Positions 37,136 to 51,000 of a stretch of DNA of 64,000 bases are shown piece after piece. Within the stretch, counting starts at the first letter, position 1, and each line of letters begins with the position of its first letter. This DNA comes from Pseudoscleropodium purum. Its lineage: Eukaryota > Streptophyta > Bryopsida > Hypnales > Brachytheciaceae. The stretch covers positions 12,578,173 through 12,642,172 of the forward strand of contig OZ017798.1 in the NCBI GenBank assembly GCA_963969395.1. Reading direction: 5' to 3'. Below the pieces are notes generated by a model that had not been told where the DNA came from, ran no database searches, and saw nothing but the letters and a program-made list of their open reading frames with translations. The position numbers and the translations under genes were made by a program.

Positions 37136-38277
37136 TAAACTTGTTGGATTATTTCACAATTGCAATCATTCTATAGTCAAATTTTTTTTTTGCAGCTACA
37201 AATTGACATGGTGGATTCTACATAGTGTAGGCTTGTTCACATCAACAATTGTGATGAATAATGAATGAAGAATAGCTCACATTAATTCTAAATTTAGACT
37301 TTATTACATTTCTATAATTCTACACTTCATTCTACCAAATACTACTTTGCAACTAAAACTATGTTTAGATAAGATTTTATGCTAATAATAATGGCTACAA
37401 TTGCAAGACAATTGTATAGGACACTTTGTTGTTGTTTAATTGGTTATTGCAAATAGTTTTTTCTCCTAGTGGTCATGAAGCTACATATAATCTTTTGTGT
37501 TTGATTTGCAAGTAGGGAGTAGAAGATTTCTAACATATAAAGCATTATAACATGTAGCAAATAATACATATTTAACTTTTTGATTGTTAACAAGTAATAT
37601 ATATAACTTATCAATTTTTTGGCTATTTTAACACATAACAGGTATATTCACAAAAATGTTATGAAGAATTACTAACATTTAACACCTAACATTTCTCTTT
37701 ACAGATCCCAAAGGGGGTGATATTCTGTAACATATGTAGAGGGTCATCTGTATGTGGGTTGCCAAATATGTGCAAACCCTAACTAGCCTACAGAGTACAG
37801 AATTCTGTTTCTGGTGTCCCCTGATGTCCTTCAAGGAGTGAACCTGTTCCATAAAGGAGTTCTAGATCTCGATTCGAGACACGTTTGGCATGCGCCACTA
37901 CTGTAGCTTGAACTCGGCAGAGCTCCCAAACGTACTTCGGCATTGGACAATTTGTCTCTGTCACACACAGCTGGAAAAGCAAACTGTCTGGCAGATCATT
38001 TATGGCAAAGTGGGTGAAAGTAAAAAGTCTACATATTACATGCTTGTACCAAAGTTAGCTCCACTCCAAGCATGGTATTTATCACCAGTTCTTCAACCTG
38101 GCAGTTGGGTTCTCAAATGCCACAGTTAACTTATGCTGATCATAAAATTAAGCACCTATCAGACCATCACTAAGACATTTGAAAACGGTGCTTACATTCA
38201 CGAGACGGATGGATTGAGATGTCTGAACCATGCATCAGGAAAGTACTCCCTTATTGAAACAATATTGCTGCAAAGGG
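37136..38277. other. Spacer passing from AT-rich to GC-richer sequence
   Basis: At 37709-37717 a purine tract (CAAAGGGGG) is followed by TGATATTCTGTAACATATG, reminiscent of an LTR-retrotransposon polypurine tract and LTR start. No matching second LTR or coding region was found. Open frames at 37788-38129 are unassigned. Confidence 0.3.
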
Positions 38278-38417
38278 TTCGCAGTATAGTATTGAAAGTG
38301 TATTGTTGCAGTACTGAGGTACTGCAACAATGTAGTTTCAATGGGAATGCACTGTTCCTTCTGAAATTATATTGTTGCAGTACTGCAATAAAAACACTTT
38401 CAATACTATACTGCGAA
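38278..38417. repeat. Nested hairpin with perfect 22-bp arms
   Basis: The arm 38279-38300 (TCGCAGTATAGTATTGAAAG then TG) is the exact reverse complement of 38395-38416. Inside lie a 13-bp perfect hairpin with a 4-base loop (ATTGTTGCAGTAC at 38302-38314 with 38319-38331) and a perfect 14-bp palindrome TTGCAGTACTGCAA at 38375-38388. It may be a foldback element or a transcribed hairpin. No function is shown. Confidence 0.8.
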
Positions 38418-41249
38418 AGAAGTGAAACCATTGATATACAGTATTGCAACAGCACTGAGACAAAGGGGGGGTTAGTTCCCGATGTGAGTGAGTGCAATAA
38501 ACAGTAAGGCAATTTCAGTTAAATTGGCTTGTTAACTATCAAGGTCTTCGACCCTTGCATTTATTTAGCCCACGGTATCATCGGAACCGGACCGCAAAAG
38601 CTTCCGATTGTTAAAAATGAGACGCAGAACGGCAGAAGCGTTTTTTCACAGGGAGATTATCTCTGGTTCCAGCAGTGCAAGAATGTGTTTGACTGATGTG
38701 TTGCTTGTTAGATTAGATTGTTGCAAGCTTGCAGCTCCGATAGAATTTCTGGAAGTAAGTCAAATATAAACCCCAGGGTACCAGTGAACCACCAGTAGTA
38801 TGCATGTACCTGACATGATGATCAAAATCCTGATCAAAATCCTGATCAAAATTAATGACTACCGGAGTACCGGTAGAGTAATGCTCGTGACTGATGTCGA
38901 CAAAAAGTATAAATTAAAGCTTCCTCCTTTCACTGCAGATTCCTTCTTCCTCACAGTGCGCATCACGAGTACCCGTCCAACGTATTAATCTCATTGTGAA
39001 TCACGAGCAGCGACAAAACCATCAGGTCATCTAGCTCATTCCCAAACGACAAGAACGCCATCTTTCCACCCTTAGATATTATTTGGGCTATGTTTCGGTT
39101 CACCTTACAAGTGTCGGCGTTGTTTCCGATCCCTCTTTATCAAAATAAATGAACACACATGTCAGATTGAACACAATTTTCCTGCAATATATAGCATTGG
39201 TATTGCATGCAATGCAGGACAAGCGAGCAGGACTAGCTGGCTCTGAATGATGGCGGCTTGCTCTACTGTGGATTCAGCGTGGGACCTAGCTAATTAAACA
39301 AACACAATTCAAAAACTATTCAGTGCACCCGAGTCTCCCTTCTAGCAGATGTTCCAACTAACTTTTGATGTCTGTTTCCAGCCTTGGAAAATAAAGTTTG
39401 CTTTGCGTTAATGTTCCCCGTCAGAACCATCTAAAGAAACAAGAACAGTAACTAAAGAGACCATTCATGCTAAGGCTAAACGGAACAGGACAAAAGTAAC
39501 AAGAGGACAACAGCATATATTTTATTTGATCAAAATATTCTGTCATAGCTGGACACTCTATAGTCTATACCATACTGGATACAAAGAAAGCCATAGCTAC
39601 TCATGGTAGGCACTTAACTGCAGCACTATCTCCTCAGCACACTTGCACTCCAGAAGAGAACTAGTCAGGCAACAGTACGCTCCATAAACCCCTGTACGAG
39701 GCGGGAAACACGCTAATCATTGATCCAGCATGCATAGGAAGGCCCATTCAAACTTCATCTTTGGTGTAAGTACGCACATTTGACAATGTACTTCGGATGA
39801 TAAATCATTCAGTGCTGAAATCGTTCGTCGTCCAACAGGATTCGTACACAGGCCGGCTAGGGATCATCGATCTAGATGTGGCCGGTTGCTGCATTGCCGC
39901 TTTCCCGGTTTGCAATTATTTTCCACCACGGAAAATTTGACCGCTTTCCTCTAGTCCCCCGTTCCTTGAGCACTATCGCGTGCTATTCCCGGAAGGCAAA
40001 CATAATCTCCGTGTGTACGTCTCCAGGTATGTACTAGTACTAAAGCAACCAGTGCGACTGCAGACAGGCAGGTGACAAGGCTGACGAGCTGCGACATTAT
40101 CAGGGTCATCAGAGATTGCATCAAGATTCATGTGACTCCGCAGCTCAGAGCGACGGGATCCCTACATACTAAAACAGAGGGCCACTAACTACCTCCTGTT
40201 TTGCCATCTCCCAGTTAGCTAGCCAACTGCAATTTGATTGATTCACGTGACACTAAACTAGATCGCTTGGCATCACTGTCGGATCAAATTAAGTTAAGAT
40301 CATTCCTTGGGTGTACATTGTAGGATTTGTAGCAGGACAAGTGTATTCAATCTGATAAGTCGATCGACATCGAATGCCAGTCGATCGAGATGTTCAATAC
40401 GAAGTACGAACTGTGCAAACTGTGCCGGCAGTGAGCGATTGAAGAGAACTGCTTCTCACAGAAGTCGGCACCTAACAACTTGAAGACGGTCCAGTTGCTT
40501 ACCCTGACGAACGGGAACGGGAAATCGAAGACAGTCAGGATGCAGACATCGAAGGGTTTTTGTGCTGGGTCAGAATGTGCGTGGAAACCTCTTGGAGATC
40601 AATGGACCGCCGGAGATCGACGTCTTTCTTAAGGGAGACCGGGAATCTTACTTAGTTGGTGAGCGTGCTTGCTCGGCATCATGAAACACGTCGACACCTC
40701 GACAAGTCCAAGTATCACTTGGATAAGCGCGCGCGCCATTGTCCAGCACTGATTGATCGATGCCTCGGGCGGCTACCCTTAATTAATTTAATGTTCGTTG
40801 AAACACTCTATGAGAAAGGAGCCCTTTAATTAATTTGTTTATCAATTTTGCAAAGGCTTTGGAAATTGATGGATTTTTCAAGATAAGTGGCCTGAAATCG
40901 CAGCAACTGTAGACAGAGCGAAATACAGATTTTGGGATCAGGATATAAATATTAAAACCTTAAAAATTATCAGCAGCTACTCGAGCGATGAGCAGTATAT
41001 GTAGACAATGGATTAGATCATACTGTATATGACGATATGATTTAGATCATTCTCAGTCAGTAATAGTCTGTGGCTTTTGGATAGAAATTCCATTCCATGA
41101 CGTACGAAACCTTGACCTTTACGTTCAGACATTCAGACATTCTGACATTGTCGGCTGCATTTGATGTCAGCTAGCTGCTGACTTTCCTGTTGCTTACAGA
41201 AGTTACAGTTTTGGCTTCACTGCCCTGTCCGGCCTGGGCTAGCTGAAGC
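38418..41249. other. GC-richer spacer, no assignable gene
   Basis: A 12-bp tandem (ATCCTGATCAAA) occurs at about 38821-38850. At 40345-40640 (+) one frame stays fairly open and reads KTVQLLTLTNGNGKSKTVRM, broken by one stop. It looks like a decayed coding piece but I cannot name it. Confidence 0.35.
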
Positions 41250-41374
41250 TTATATCTTAATTTCATTCCACGCCAGGCCACTTGTGGCTGGCGATTTGTA
41301 TTTCCCTTTCTTAGCAATGAAACTCGTTTCATTTGAGTCAAAAAAAAAGAAAAAAAAAGATTATAACTTAATTT
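41250..41374 (+). mobile_element. 97-bp A-tailed retroposon with 14-bp target duplication
   Basis: TTATATCTTAATTT (41250-41263) and TTATAACTTAATTT (41361-41374) differ at one base and flank a 97-base insert. The insert ends in a long A-rich tail and contains GGCTGGCGATTTG and AGCAATGAAACTCGTTTC. It has some likeness to the other LINE/SINE 3' ends in the window. Confidence 0.7.
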
Positions 41375-43815
41375 GATGCTAGCTAGCTCTATCATTAAAA
41401 TGGCGTGATTGAGGCACGAAAAATGCAGCATATATCTACAAAAATCTCGACAAACTAGGGACATCTACAGATTTTGGTTTTAGGACTAGAGTCCTGACAA
41501 GTGCCAAAGGCCAGTGGAATATCACCAATTTCATGAATTGAAATTGACGTTCTATTCTTTGGATAATTTGCAGGATATCCATCAAAATTGACTTAGACTA
41601 TGGAGCTTTGTCAAAGTTGTAACACTTCTCCATCAAGAACTATGACGATCCGTTCATCAAGAGAAACTACGGACTGCATTCCAGGCAATTTGAGGTCGGT
41701 ACTTGTCTTGGACTGGTTCGCCAGGTTAGGGGAGCCCGAGAATGACGAGTACTGGGGTACATCACCAACTGGGTACAGAAGGCACGCAACCGACACGGTA
41801 TTCTTGTGGGGCGAGTGTTCGATCGGTGAGTTTCGAAGATTGTTCATGTATCTCTAGATATGATACTCCCACTTCAGTTTCAGTATCATTTTTTAGTATC
41901 TAGCATCTACAAGCCCGCGTAACACCCCGAATAAAATCGCAACGATCATGTGGTTGTACAGATCCCGCTCTCCGACACTATTCCAGAAAGTATATCTAGC
42001 AGCACGTTACGATTAAAAACACAGGTTAATACATTATAAACTGGCGATGCAATGGCAGTTTTTAATGCGGCTAGATCCTGGGATATATTATCTACAAGGG
42101 AATGCTTCTAATGTCGTCACATACTGGGAACTCATCTCTGGGTCAATGTGTGTGTATACATGTCATTACATATATATTGCAAGCTTAATATATAATTCGG
42201 CATGACTCACTCGAACTTACAGGAGCGAGGTGTTTCCGGAGGGGATTTGTATGTGACGAGAGATTCTCACTATTCGGTGTTCAAGCTGCTCGAATGTGCC
42301 GCATGGTTTGAGTGAAAGTGGACACCCTGCTATCTGGGGTGATATGTAGACTGCCGTGATTTCGAGCGCAATGCAAGCTGACTGAACGAAAGGACAAACC
42401 CGCCATTTGGAATGTCGATATTGGTGAGGACTTGCCAGGAGCGTTGCAGTTGTGTTTATGACCCTCCATCGTTTTCCCCTCAATTAATGGGTTTGCATCT
42501 TGGAAGACGTTTAAGCTCTTCACTGTGATTCAGTTTCCCGACCTGGCACCTGCGATGTAGATGTCCTTGTTGATCTTGATTGTTCACCTGCATTATATAT
42601 CACGGACATGAGATAGGGGCGATTCCTTGACTGTGCTTGGGATGTAACCGTTAACGCTGCAATTCGTACCGGGATGACTGTGAAGCTAACGGACTGTCGA
42701 TGAACTGGAGACTTTGGAGAAAGTGGGCTTCAAGGAGGATCGGCCTTATATCCATGTCGAATTGTCGATGGTGCATTGTTATCTCATGAAGCCTTCCGGA
42801 TGCCTTTCTTCAAAAGGGTAAACCTTCCTCATGACTTTTGCTATTGCATGAATGTTTATGAGGGTCGAAGCATGAACTGGTGCTAGCAAGCTCCAGCTGT
42901 TATATTGACATTGTTTGATGCTAGTTACCAAGTTTTTCGCACTCAAGGGAATCTTTTGCGTTTCCGTGTCACAGGATTGACACTCAGAGGAAATTGAGAC
43001 AGGGAAACCCAAAAGAGTCCCTTGTGTCATGCTTTTACCCAAAGTGCCTATCAGTCAATATAGATGAAGCTAGAACGATAATTTTCTGGATAGCTAAATA
43101 AATGCATCATGTCCTCTAACTGTGCAGGCTCCCACGGTGACATTGAAGATCGAAACCCATTGAAAGCGAGAGGGTGTCCGGCCACAATTGAATTGCAAAT
43201 TCGTGGTTTGCTCAATGCCTTGTGGAGTGCATACCGAGCAATGTGTTGTCACAGAATGTGGAGTACGTATCTTGGCTTCCCGAGATGCAACAGTCATGCG
43301 CAGTCACAATGACCACGCCCTACTCTTCCTGCGGTACGTATGCCCACCCTGAACATGCATGAAGGGGTACATGGCCTTCCAGCTAGAAAATTGGTGCAGC
43401 GTTGTCTTCGTAATGCGGCCCACCTGATAGAGCGTCTCAGGGAGGCCAAGGTGGGTGCGCTGCTGAATGAGGTCAGCAGCAGAGTTGTATTTGAAAAACC
43501 GTTGGACGAACAATTCATCCTGAAATAGCGGCTGGCAAGTCAGGCCGGATCGTGGTCTCTTCTGTTTTAGAAAGTCAAGCATGGATGTCAACTTTCTGCT
43601 ATGGTGCTACGTTGGGCCGAATTTCAACGGGGATATCTGATGCTTTTTTTATGTCGATCAGTTTCTTCTTCGTTTTAAATTTGAATTCTGTAGTAGAGAA
43701 CTTTGATGCTGTATCGTAGAGAATATCGCTGCATTAAACCCTGTCAGTTGTGAAGCACTTGGAGGCAGTTTCTAACCTAAAACTTGTCAGTTGTACCTGG
43801 ATGTCTGGGTGAACT
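41375..43815. other. GC-richer region with unassigned coding-like pieces
   Basis: Open frames on both strands occur at 41600-41857, 42217-42523 and 43094-43591. The minus-strand frame at 43304-43591 includes [20 protein letters not shown] and [13 protein letters not shown], and the minus frame at 41611-41847 includes [19 protein letters not shown]. They read like protein but match no family I know, and I could not link them by splice sites. They may be decayed exons. Confidence 0.3.
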
Positions 43816-44182
43816 AAGAGCCGCTTTACACCTAAGGTTGGGCCAATTTGTTGTGTCAGAGCCTCAGAGGCCCAAAATTCTCATTTCCAATTGGACAAAA
43901 AGCTGAAATCAGTTCCAACTTTTTACACTTAGAGGCTCGGTCAATTTGGTGGTACAAATTTTTTATTCAAAAAAGACATGATCTGACGTGGCCTGAGTTC
44001 ACTGATTGGGTGCACCCTAAATGGGAGGCTGATTCGTAGACTTGGGGCCTACATTAGATTTCAATTGAATTTTATTTTTTTTGTAAATTATTATTTTTTC
44101 AACAAATCTAATTTTTTGGATTTTGAGCAATTAGCCTCATGGGGAATTGGCTTGGCCTTCAAGTGTAAAGTGGCCCTAAAGA
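43816..44182. mobile_element. Possible MITE with about 30-bp terminal inverted repeats
   Basis: The left end AGAGCCGCTTTACACCTAAG, then GTTGGGCCAATT, pairs imperfectly with the right end in reverse complement (AGGGCCACTTTACACTTGAA, then GGCCAAGCCAATT). An internal partial copy of the end (TTACACTTAGAGGCTCGGTC) lies at about 43925. No coding capacity. Confidence 0.55.
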
Positions 44183-47100
44183 GATAGGGAGAGGGGCTGA
44201 AATTTTCTAGGTTTTATTGAACCGGTCCGGCTTCTTAGCCTTAAGGCCTTTATATATGGGAATATTGGCCACCATTATAATCTTATTCTAATGAGTAGTT
44301 GAGGACAACTTTCAATCCAAGAAGGACTAAAATTTTGTACTATTGGCCTTAAGGAGAATTGGCTTGACCTCTAGGTGTCAAGCAATCCTAACATATTTTA
44401 GAATACTTCCTTAGGGTGAATTCTTAAACTAAAATCATTCTATGTACCTAATGATTGTGGTTTTCCATGTAATATTTGATGGTAATTGAACTTGGATACA
44501 AATAAAATCTGTCTAAAGTAATAAACCTCTGTATAAGGTGATATTGATTTCCAATCCTAAATCGGGCCTTATACAAATGTCATAAATGCAAACGACCTTT
44601 CCTAATGTAATAACCTCTAATCTTCTATATTATAATGTATTAGACTAATCCCAATCCTATTATTTTAGAGAGGTTCTAATATAGAGCTTGCAATTTCAAA
44701 TTATAGCAATTTATTAAAGGAAGCCTAATAAGCACATATAATTGTATTTAACCCCTAACAAACCAATCATTCAAATTTCAAACAATAGATGAACGCAAAT
44801 TCATCCTAAGCATATTAAATGCATTTTTCATCCATTACTTTTTTGAAGATTCTTGTGTTAGTTCTTTAACATTTGTATGGTATAGATTCTAAAGATTTTG
44901 CTTTGCAAATATTCTTTAATTCAAAGGATATTGAAAGGTTTGGATTCAAAAAAATTAACTATTTCAATTGAAAAAATGACTCTTTAAAAATGATCAGAAT
45001 AAAAAAAAATCTTATTACTTTGACTAGAACTTAACATTTTGAACTTAACCCCTCAAGGCCCAAGGCCTTTTTGGATTAAAAAAACATGGTAGCTTTTGAA
45101 GTGCTACAAATGTAAATGTGACTAAGTTTTACAAATCTTAACTGTAAAATCATGTAGTACACATGTTGTAGATGGCATGGATCAAATTTGAAGTCATTTG
45201 ACTATGCAGATTGCAAGATTATAATGTTTTAGTGTTGAAAAAGAATGCTGAAATTTTCCTAAAAACACATTTGGAGGTGAAATTTGAATTCTAAACCTTC
45301 TTAAATGCAAAAATTTTAAACTACAAAGTGCTTGAAAATCAGCATACAAATACATTGGTGAAAAAAACATCATTTGAATATTTGATTGACTCATTGTGTC
45401 TACAATACGGCTTTGAAATGTCAAGAAAAGTTGCCAAGAATTAACTCCAAGCCTGAACCTCCTTCTACTAAAATGCCTTTAAGTCACTCATTATTTCTTT
45501 GATTGATATGAAATTTTATTGAAACAAACCAGACTAGTATGTGCAACTTTCCAAAAAAGAACTATTGAAAACAGGCATTGTATGAAGAAGAAATAGGATG
45601 CCAAAGTTTACTATAATGAAAAACTATTAGGGTTTTGAACTTCGAATTGCTCCCAAACATTCAAAACAACCTAGATTGATATGAAAATTTTACCACAAGA
45701 ACTAGACTTTAACGGGAATATAATCCAATAAATTTTATTTTAAAAAAAACTCTATATGAAGGAGATACAAGCCCCCAAAGTTGCAGCCATCAAGTGCAGT
45801 TTTGTGAACCTAAATTGTACTTGTGAACTTCGATTGGATTTCAAGAAACTAATTCATCTTGAATTGATCTGAAAATTTTACCACATAAACTAGAAAAGTA
45901 TTTTCAACTTCTCCAACAAGTTTTATTAAATTTGGACATTAGATGCAAAAGTTACATTACTTTGAATTGGACTCAAACTATGTGAGGTTGCTTTTGAGCC
46001 CCTTGGGTGTTGAGGGGTTAAACGCAAAGAATTCTTGTAAAAATTACAAATATTCTATCTAAAATTGATTTTAGAAGGAATTTTCAATATTTGGCCTTTG
46101 ATATTGGTTTGTATACTAACTGAATTAGCCATATGGATATGATCTATAGATCATATTTTACAACCATTGTTTGAGAGTCTTCATTAAATTATTTTTCTCA
46201 ATTTTATAATTTTGAAAATTTGGAGTACTCCATGGTTCTTCAAAGTTAATACTTGAGGTTCCATTGTCCGATCAAGGGACAAATGAAAATTTGGGCAAGT
46301 TCCTATGATCTCAATTTTGGCCCAATTATTTGAAAATTGTTTGGAGGATAGGAAAACACATTATCATCATAGAAATTTTATTTTCAATCAATGCCTAGGA
46401 ACAAAAACAATGTGAATCTAGGCCCAAATTTTAGGTTATAGGTTACAAAAAAAATGAACTTAAAATTTGAAATTTGAAAATTTATTTCTCATAGTTTGTA
46501 TTTTTTTTCTTTATGAAAATCTTTAATGAAATTTATTTGGATTAGTGATGCAAAAATTATAGAGCTTCTTTTCGTAGGCAAGCATGAATTTTTTTTAAAA
46601 ATAACACATGAGATTTTTTTTTAAATTCAATTTTCAAAATTTTCAAAAAATAACAATTCTACAAGGTTAATTATGCTTGCTAGAAAAATCTCATATTACA
46701 AAAAAATTAGGCCTCAACTAGGCCATTTGATGGTATGAACTATGAAATAATATAAATAGAAAAAAATATTAGCCAAAACGATTTTTAAAAAAACTATCAG
46801 CAAAAGTCAGATTCTATACACTGTCAAATTTTCTACTATATTTATTATATTTATTTTTAAATATATATATACTTTTTAAAATATTTAAAATATTTTCTAT
46901 TTTTACACATCTATCAAAAGTCAAATGGCCCTCCATAGGACCTAGACTTTTTGTAATGCTATTGTAATAGTGTATTTCAATTCCATTTGAGAACTATTAA
47001 CAATTTATTTCCCTCCAGTCTGTTATCTACTTCTACTTAATCTTTTCTTTAAAGAATGAAAATCAAGTTTTTGTTTATTGAAGTCTTTTCTAATGCTTTC

Positions 47101-47640
47101 AACTCAACTTTTTAACATAAAATGAGTTATTTCAAAATCTACAGTGCAAAAATTTTAAGCTAAGAAGATTCAAAGTCTTTTAATTTAGTCATAAAAAGTA
47201 CAAAAAAACTTGCATTAGAGAAAATTTTGGGGCCCCAGAGGGCTGCCAAATTCTAGACCAATAGTATAAAAAAAGAAGAAATTAAAAATTATTGAAAAAT
47301 ATTGAAATTACAACTCAATGGTGAATGGCCTCCCAAAATAAATGATTTAATAAAATTTCTACTACCAGTCTAGATCTAGGGGCCTCTAGGGGCCCAAAAA
47401 TTTTCTAATGTCTCTTCATTCTTAATACAAATATCTTGCAATCTGTGTAGGCAAAGCATTTGAAATTACTTCCACACATTCTCATATTAGTCTAATGAAA
47501 GATCCTACAATTAGATGTAATTATGAATGCAAAGAATTTTCAAGTTTTTTGCTCTTTGCTATAGAAATGATAGTTTTAATTGGTTTTCATGAGAAAAGGC
47601 CTAATGACTTTAGGGGTTCATGAACAGGCGTAGTTTTCCT
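44183..47640. other. AT-rich spacer with a degenerate tandem repeat
   Basis: At about 45440-45990, three diverged units of about 175-190 bp share GATTGATATGAAAATTTTAC, ACAAGAACTAGA and ATGCAAAAGTTAC-type blocks. No gene seen. Confidence 0.4.
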
Positions 47641-48030
47641 GACTCTCATGGCTCTGTCAATTGACAATTAATTGTTGACGTATGTTTTCTTTTGTCACGA
47701 ACAGGACAAAAATTGCAGACGTAGTGGTGATGCAAAGTGTAACGGTGGAGATGCTGAATGATTTTGTGGACGAGATAATTGAGAGTCGAAAGCGTGCATC
47801 CCCCAATGCAAATGTGGTTGCTCCGTTCAAAGAGGAGAGGGAATTGGTGCTAAGAATTGTGCTGGTTATGCTCAGAGTCACCGTAACATCACCAGGAGTT
47901 TGAGGATTAAAGACAGTAGAAAAGATGAAGAGCGAGAACTCACCGTACCGATCGTCCGTTTCAAATGGCGTGTTCAAAGTGAAAATTTCTAAACCCGTGC
48001 CTGCAGTCAAAGCGAGAATATGAATTGTGA
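47641..48030. other. GC-richer island with open frames on both strands, unassigned
   Basis: On the minus strand a frame of 117 codons (47657-48010) is open; on the plus strand 47682-47903 reads LNDFVDEIIESRKRASPNAN. The two overlap, so at most one is real. Neither was recognised, and no splice partners were found. Confidence 0.25.
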
Positions 48031-51000
48031 CTGGCTGTGGACGAAGGGGTCATGGTTTGACACGGACTTCTGAGGTGTAGAATACGTACTGCGTGGTCAT
48101 ATTTTTTTTGCAAAGCTCGCATAAAGCCTGTGTATTCTGATCAACTGGTTTCCCTTTGAAGCGAGAACTATAGTTCTTCCTAGCAAGCAAATTCGCTTTA
48201 GCATACTTGAGGTTGTTGACCTCGCTATATATTGACGTCGGCGTTACTTGACTGCAGTCCTTGATTGATGCACGAGTGATATGATATTTTCGTATTACTG
48301 AGTCTCGTCTAGAGATTCATTTGCTTCCCACTGCAGAAACGTCCAAAATATCTGGAGCCATTTGTGGGCGTACACGACCTGAAGTTTGAGCCGAGGCTAG
48401 GGCTTTTTATATGTCCTTTACTTAGTGAACGGGAATAGCTAGAGAGCTCGCTGCGACCGCGCCGTAGGGACTCCTCGTGTATAATGTGTTCGCCATAGTA
48501 AAAGGGCTTTTTTGAATCATATCATTAAAAATGAGAAATTGCAGTACTTTAGTGAGAGCACATGGCGTGTGTTAAATTTCAACGAAAGGGCACAAAAACT
48601 ACTCTGTGGACTAGAACCAATCAGTGAACCAGTGAAGTCTGGTATGGGACCGCCAGCAATTCAGTTTGATATTTAACCTCAAGTACGGTTTACTGTTCAT
48701 CAGACCCTGGAAAAGTGGGAATCTCGCGAATGTTCTGAAACCCAGTGTGATTGTTCTCCTATAGCCCTATCGTCGTGAACTGTTTCCAATTGGTGGCACG
48801 CTTGGAGTGCTTGCAGTGGCCTACGTAAACCGTAAACCATGGTGCATACAATGTGCGTTGCTCGCTCACTGATATTCTAGGTAGCACGGGCTGGAGCTTG
48901 CAATGGGTTTGACCCTAAGACTATTCATTTATTCCTTTTCGGCCCGTTCGTGTTGCACTGTTTGCTCGGTGTTCTCTTTGCAGCTCGATTCTGCTCGAAT
49001 CTAGTTCCCACCAAATCCTCATGCTTTCCATCCTTGGTTCGATGTTCAAGACGGACTAGCTAGCTTTCAGATTGCTTTCCTGCAATGACCTTGGTTCTTC
49101 CGCGGCTGCTTTATGACGCTGCAGTTGTTGCTCTGATCCTGTCTGTCCGTTTCTCAACTGGGGCCCAATTTAATTCGAATTTTCTGTGCACTTGCTTTTG
49201 TGGTGTCGTTGTTCCAGCTGCACACAGTGACGACGCACTAATGTCATCCTAGCCTCTTGAATACATTAGAAAATTACGCTATTCTTGAGACCACCTAGCG
49301 TGAACTGGAGATTAACTTACCAGCCGGCCAGGTCCGATATATCCTCCCTAGCTTGAGGCTCTGGAATACTTAACAAGTGTGGGGTCCTGGACGCCGACGC
49401 CGACGCCCAGTGAGCTCCAAACATGCAATCCATGGAGGTGTGCGCCTGTACGTACGTACGTTACGTTGCTTAGCATGAAGAAAATGCAGAATTAAGAAAT
49501 TGCAGAAATTATTGTTTTTCACGGTGAAACGTGAGGGAGGGGAGGGGCCATGCATGAGAAGGGTGTGACTGTCTTGGATGAATCATGGTGCATGCCGGGT
49601 CCTGTGTAGCAATCAACTTTCGGCTTCTCCATGGACAGGATGAGGATTGCTTAACTTGGAGAAAGTACAATCAACTACTACTGTAGAATCTCAAGTACAG
49701 TAGGCACTGCAGGTCGCTTGGATCTACAAGAAGTAGCGTGATCGAGTTGGTGGGTGGATTTGAAGGTAACACGCTAGAGCGTAGGGGTGACCGCGCCTTC
49801 GAAGCTGGAGCTGCACTGATTTTTCCTATTAGTGCGTGCCGGCATTCTAAATACATTTCAAAAGACACGCTATGTCCGACAGAAATGTTTCTTTATTGCA
49901 GTAAATTCCATTCAAAAAAAGCTTTTTTAGTAACATTAATTTTAAGATTCCGTAAGGCTAGGTTAATAAATCGGTTGAGTAAGTTGCAAACCCGTGAGTT
50001 CTGAGATGATCATCACCAGCAGAAATGGGGCTATATATAGTCAGCCCTGCACAAGTCAGTGGTAGGGGTTGGTAGTAGACAATACAGACTGTAACACAAA
50101 TCAAATATTATCATTCAACACTTATTCAACACTTATGAAAATTGATCTTCATAGCATGTAACATTTAAAAAAAAAACAGTTATGAGACTTTGAAAGCAAA
50201 AATATATCATTTAGGAAAATAAAGGATGAAAGTATGAAAAATATGAATCATCATTCATGATTCATCTAATTAAGTTAGTTGAAAGAAACAATCTATATTA
50301 GCTGATGAGATTCTTCTACATGCTAAGATTGTTTTTGCTTTTGAAGTGTTTGGACATTCTTGATGAATCACATGATTTCATTAGGTCTTTGTTTCAAAAA
50401 CTTCTTCAAAGTCTCTAGTGCACTCTTACTATTGCATCTTTGAATTGCACAATTGTTTCCAATTGTTTCAAGCTTTATCATTTATGCAACAATGCTAGCG
50501 TAAGAGCATAAGACATGCACCTATAAGCATTGAATCTAGTTACAGGTTCAATCTACAATCATTTGAAGGTGTTTATAACATATGTACACTATAACATGGA
50601 AAGAGTCTATAATATAGGTACCTAAAATAACTATAATCATAAAAGTTATTTATAATATAGATTCTATGCTCACATGATCCTAGCACTCCCCTTATATTAT
50701 GAAAGTAAACTTCTAAGTTCTAACAAATGAATTTAATTATAATATTTTTTAAATAAAGCTCCTAGGTAATAGAAATTTTGATTTTTGTATAATATATGTA
50801 TAGTCAATACAAGTTTACTTGAAATTTTTTTATTAAAAAATCCAAATTCAACATTGCAAATTTCATTATATTGGTGGAATTCACAACTTTGGCATTTTTC
50901 AAAGTAAACTTAGGAAGTTAGAAATGATTAACTTCTACAATAAAAATTCCAAAAAAACATTATTTGTACAATATATATTGTTTAGTCACACAACAAACCT

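Noticed and set aside
37709..37740. LTR-retrotransposon polypurine tract and LTR start
   Set aside because: Only a short resemblance; no second LTR, primer-binding site or pol region was found.
49671..50004. Overlapping frames on both strands
   Set aside because: No recognisable domain, no splice partners and mutual overlap; likely chance.
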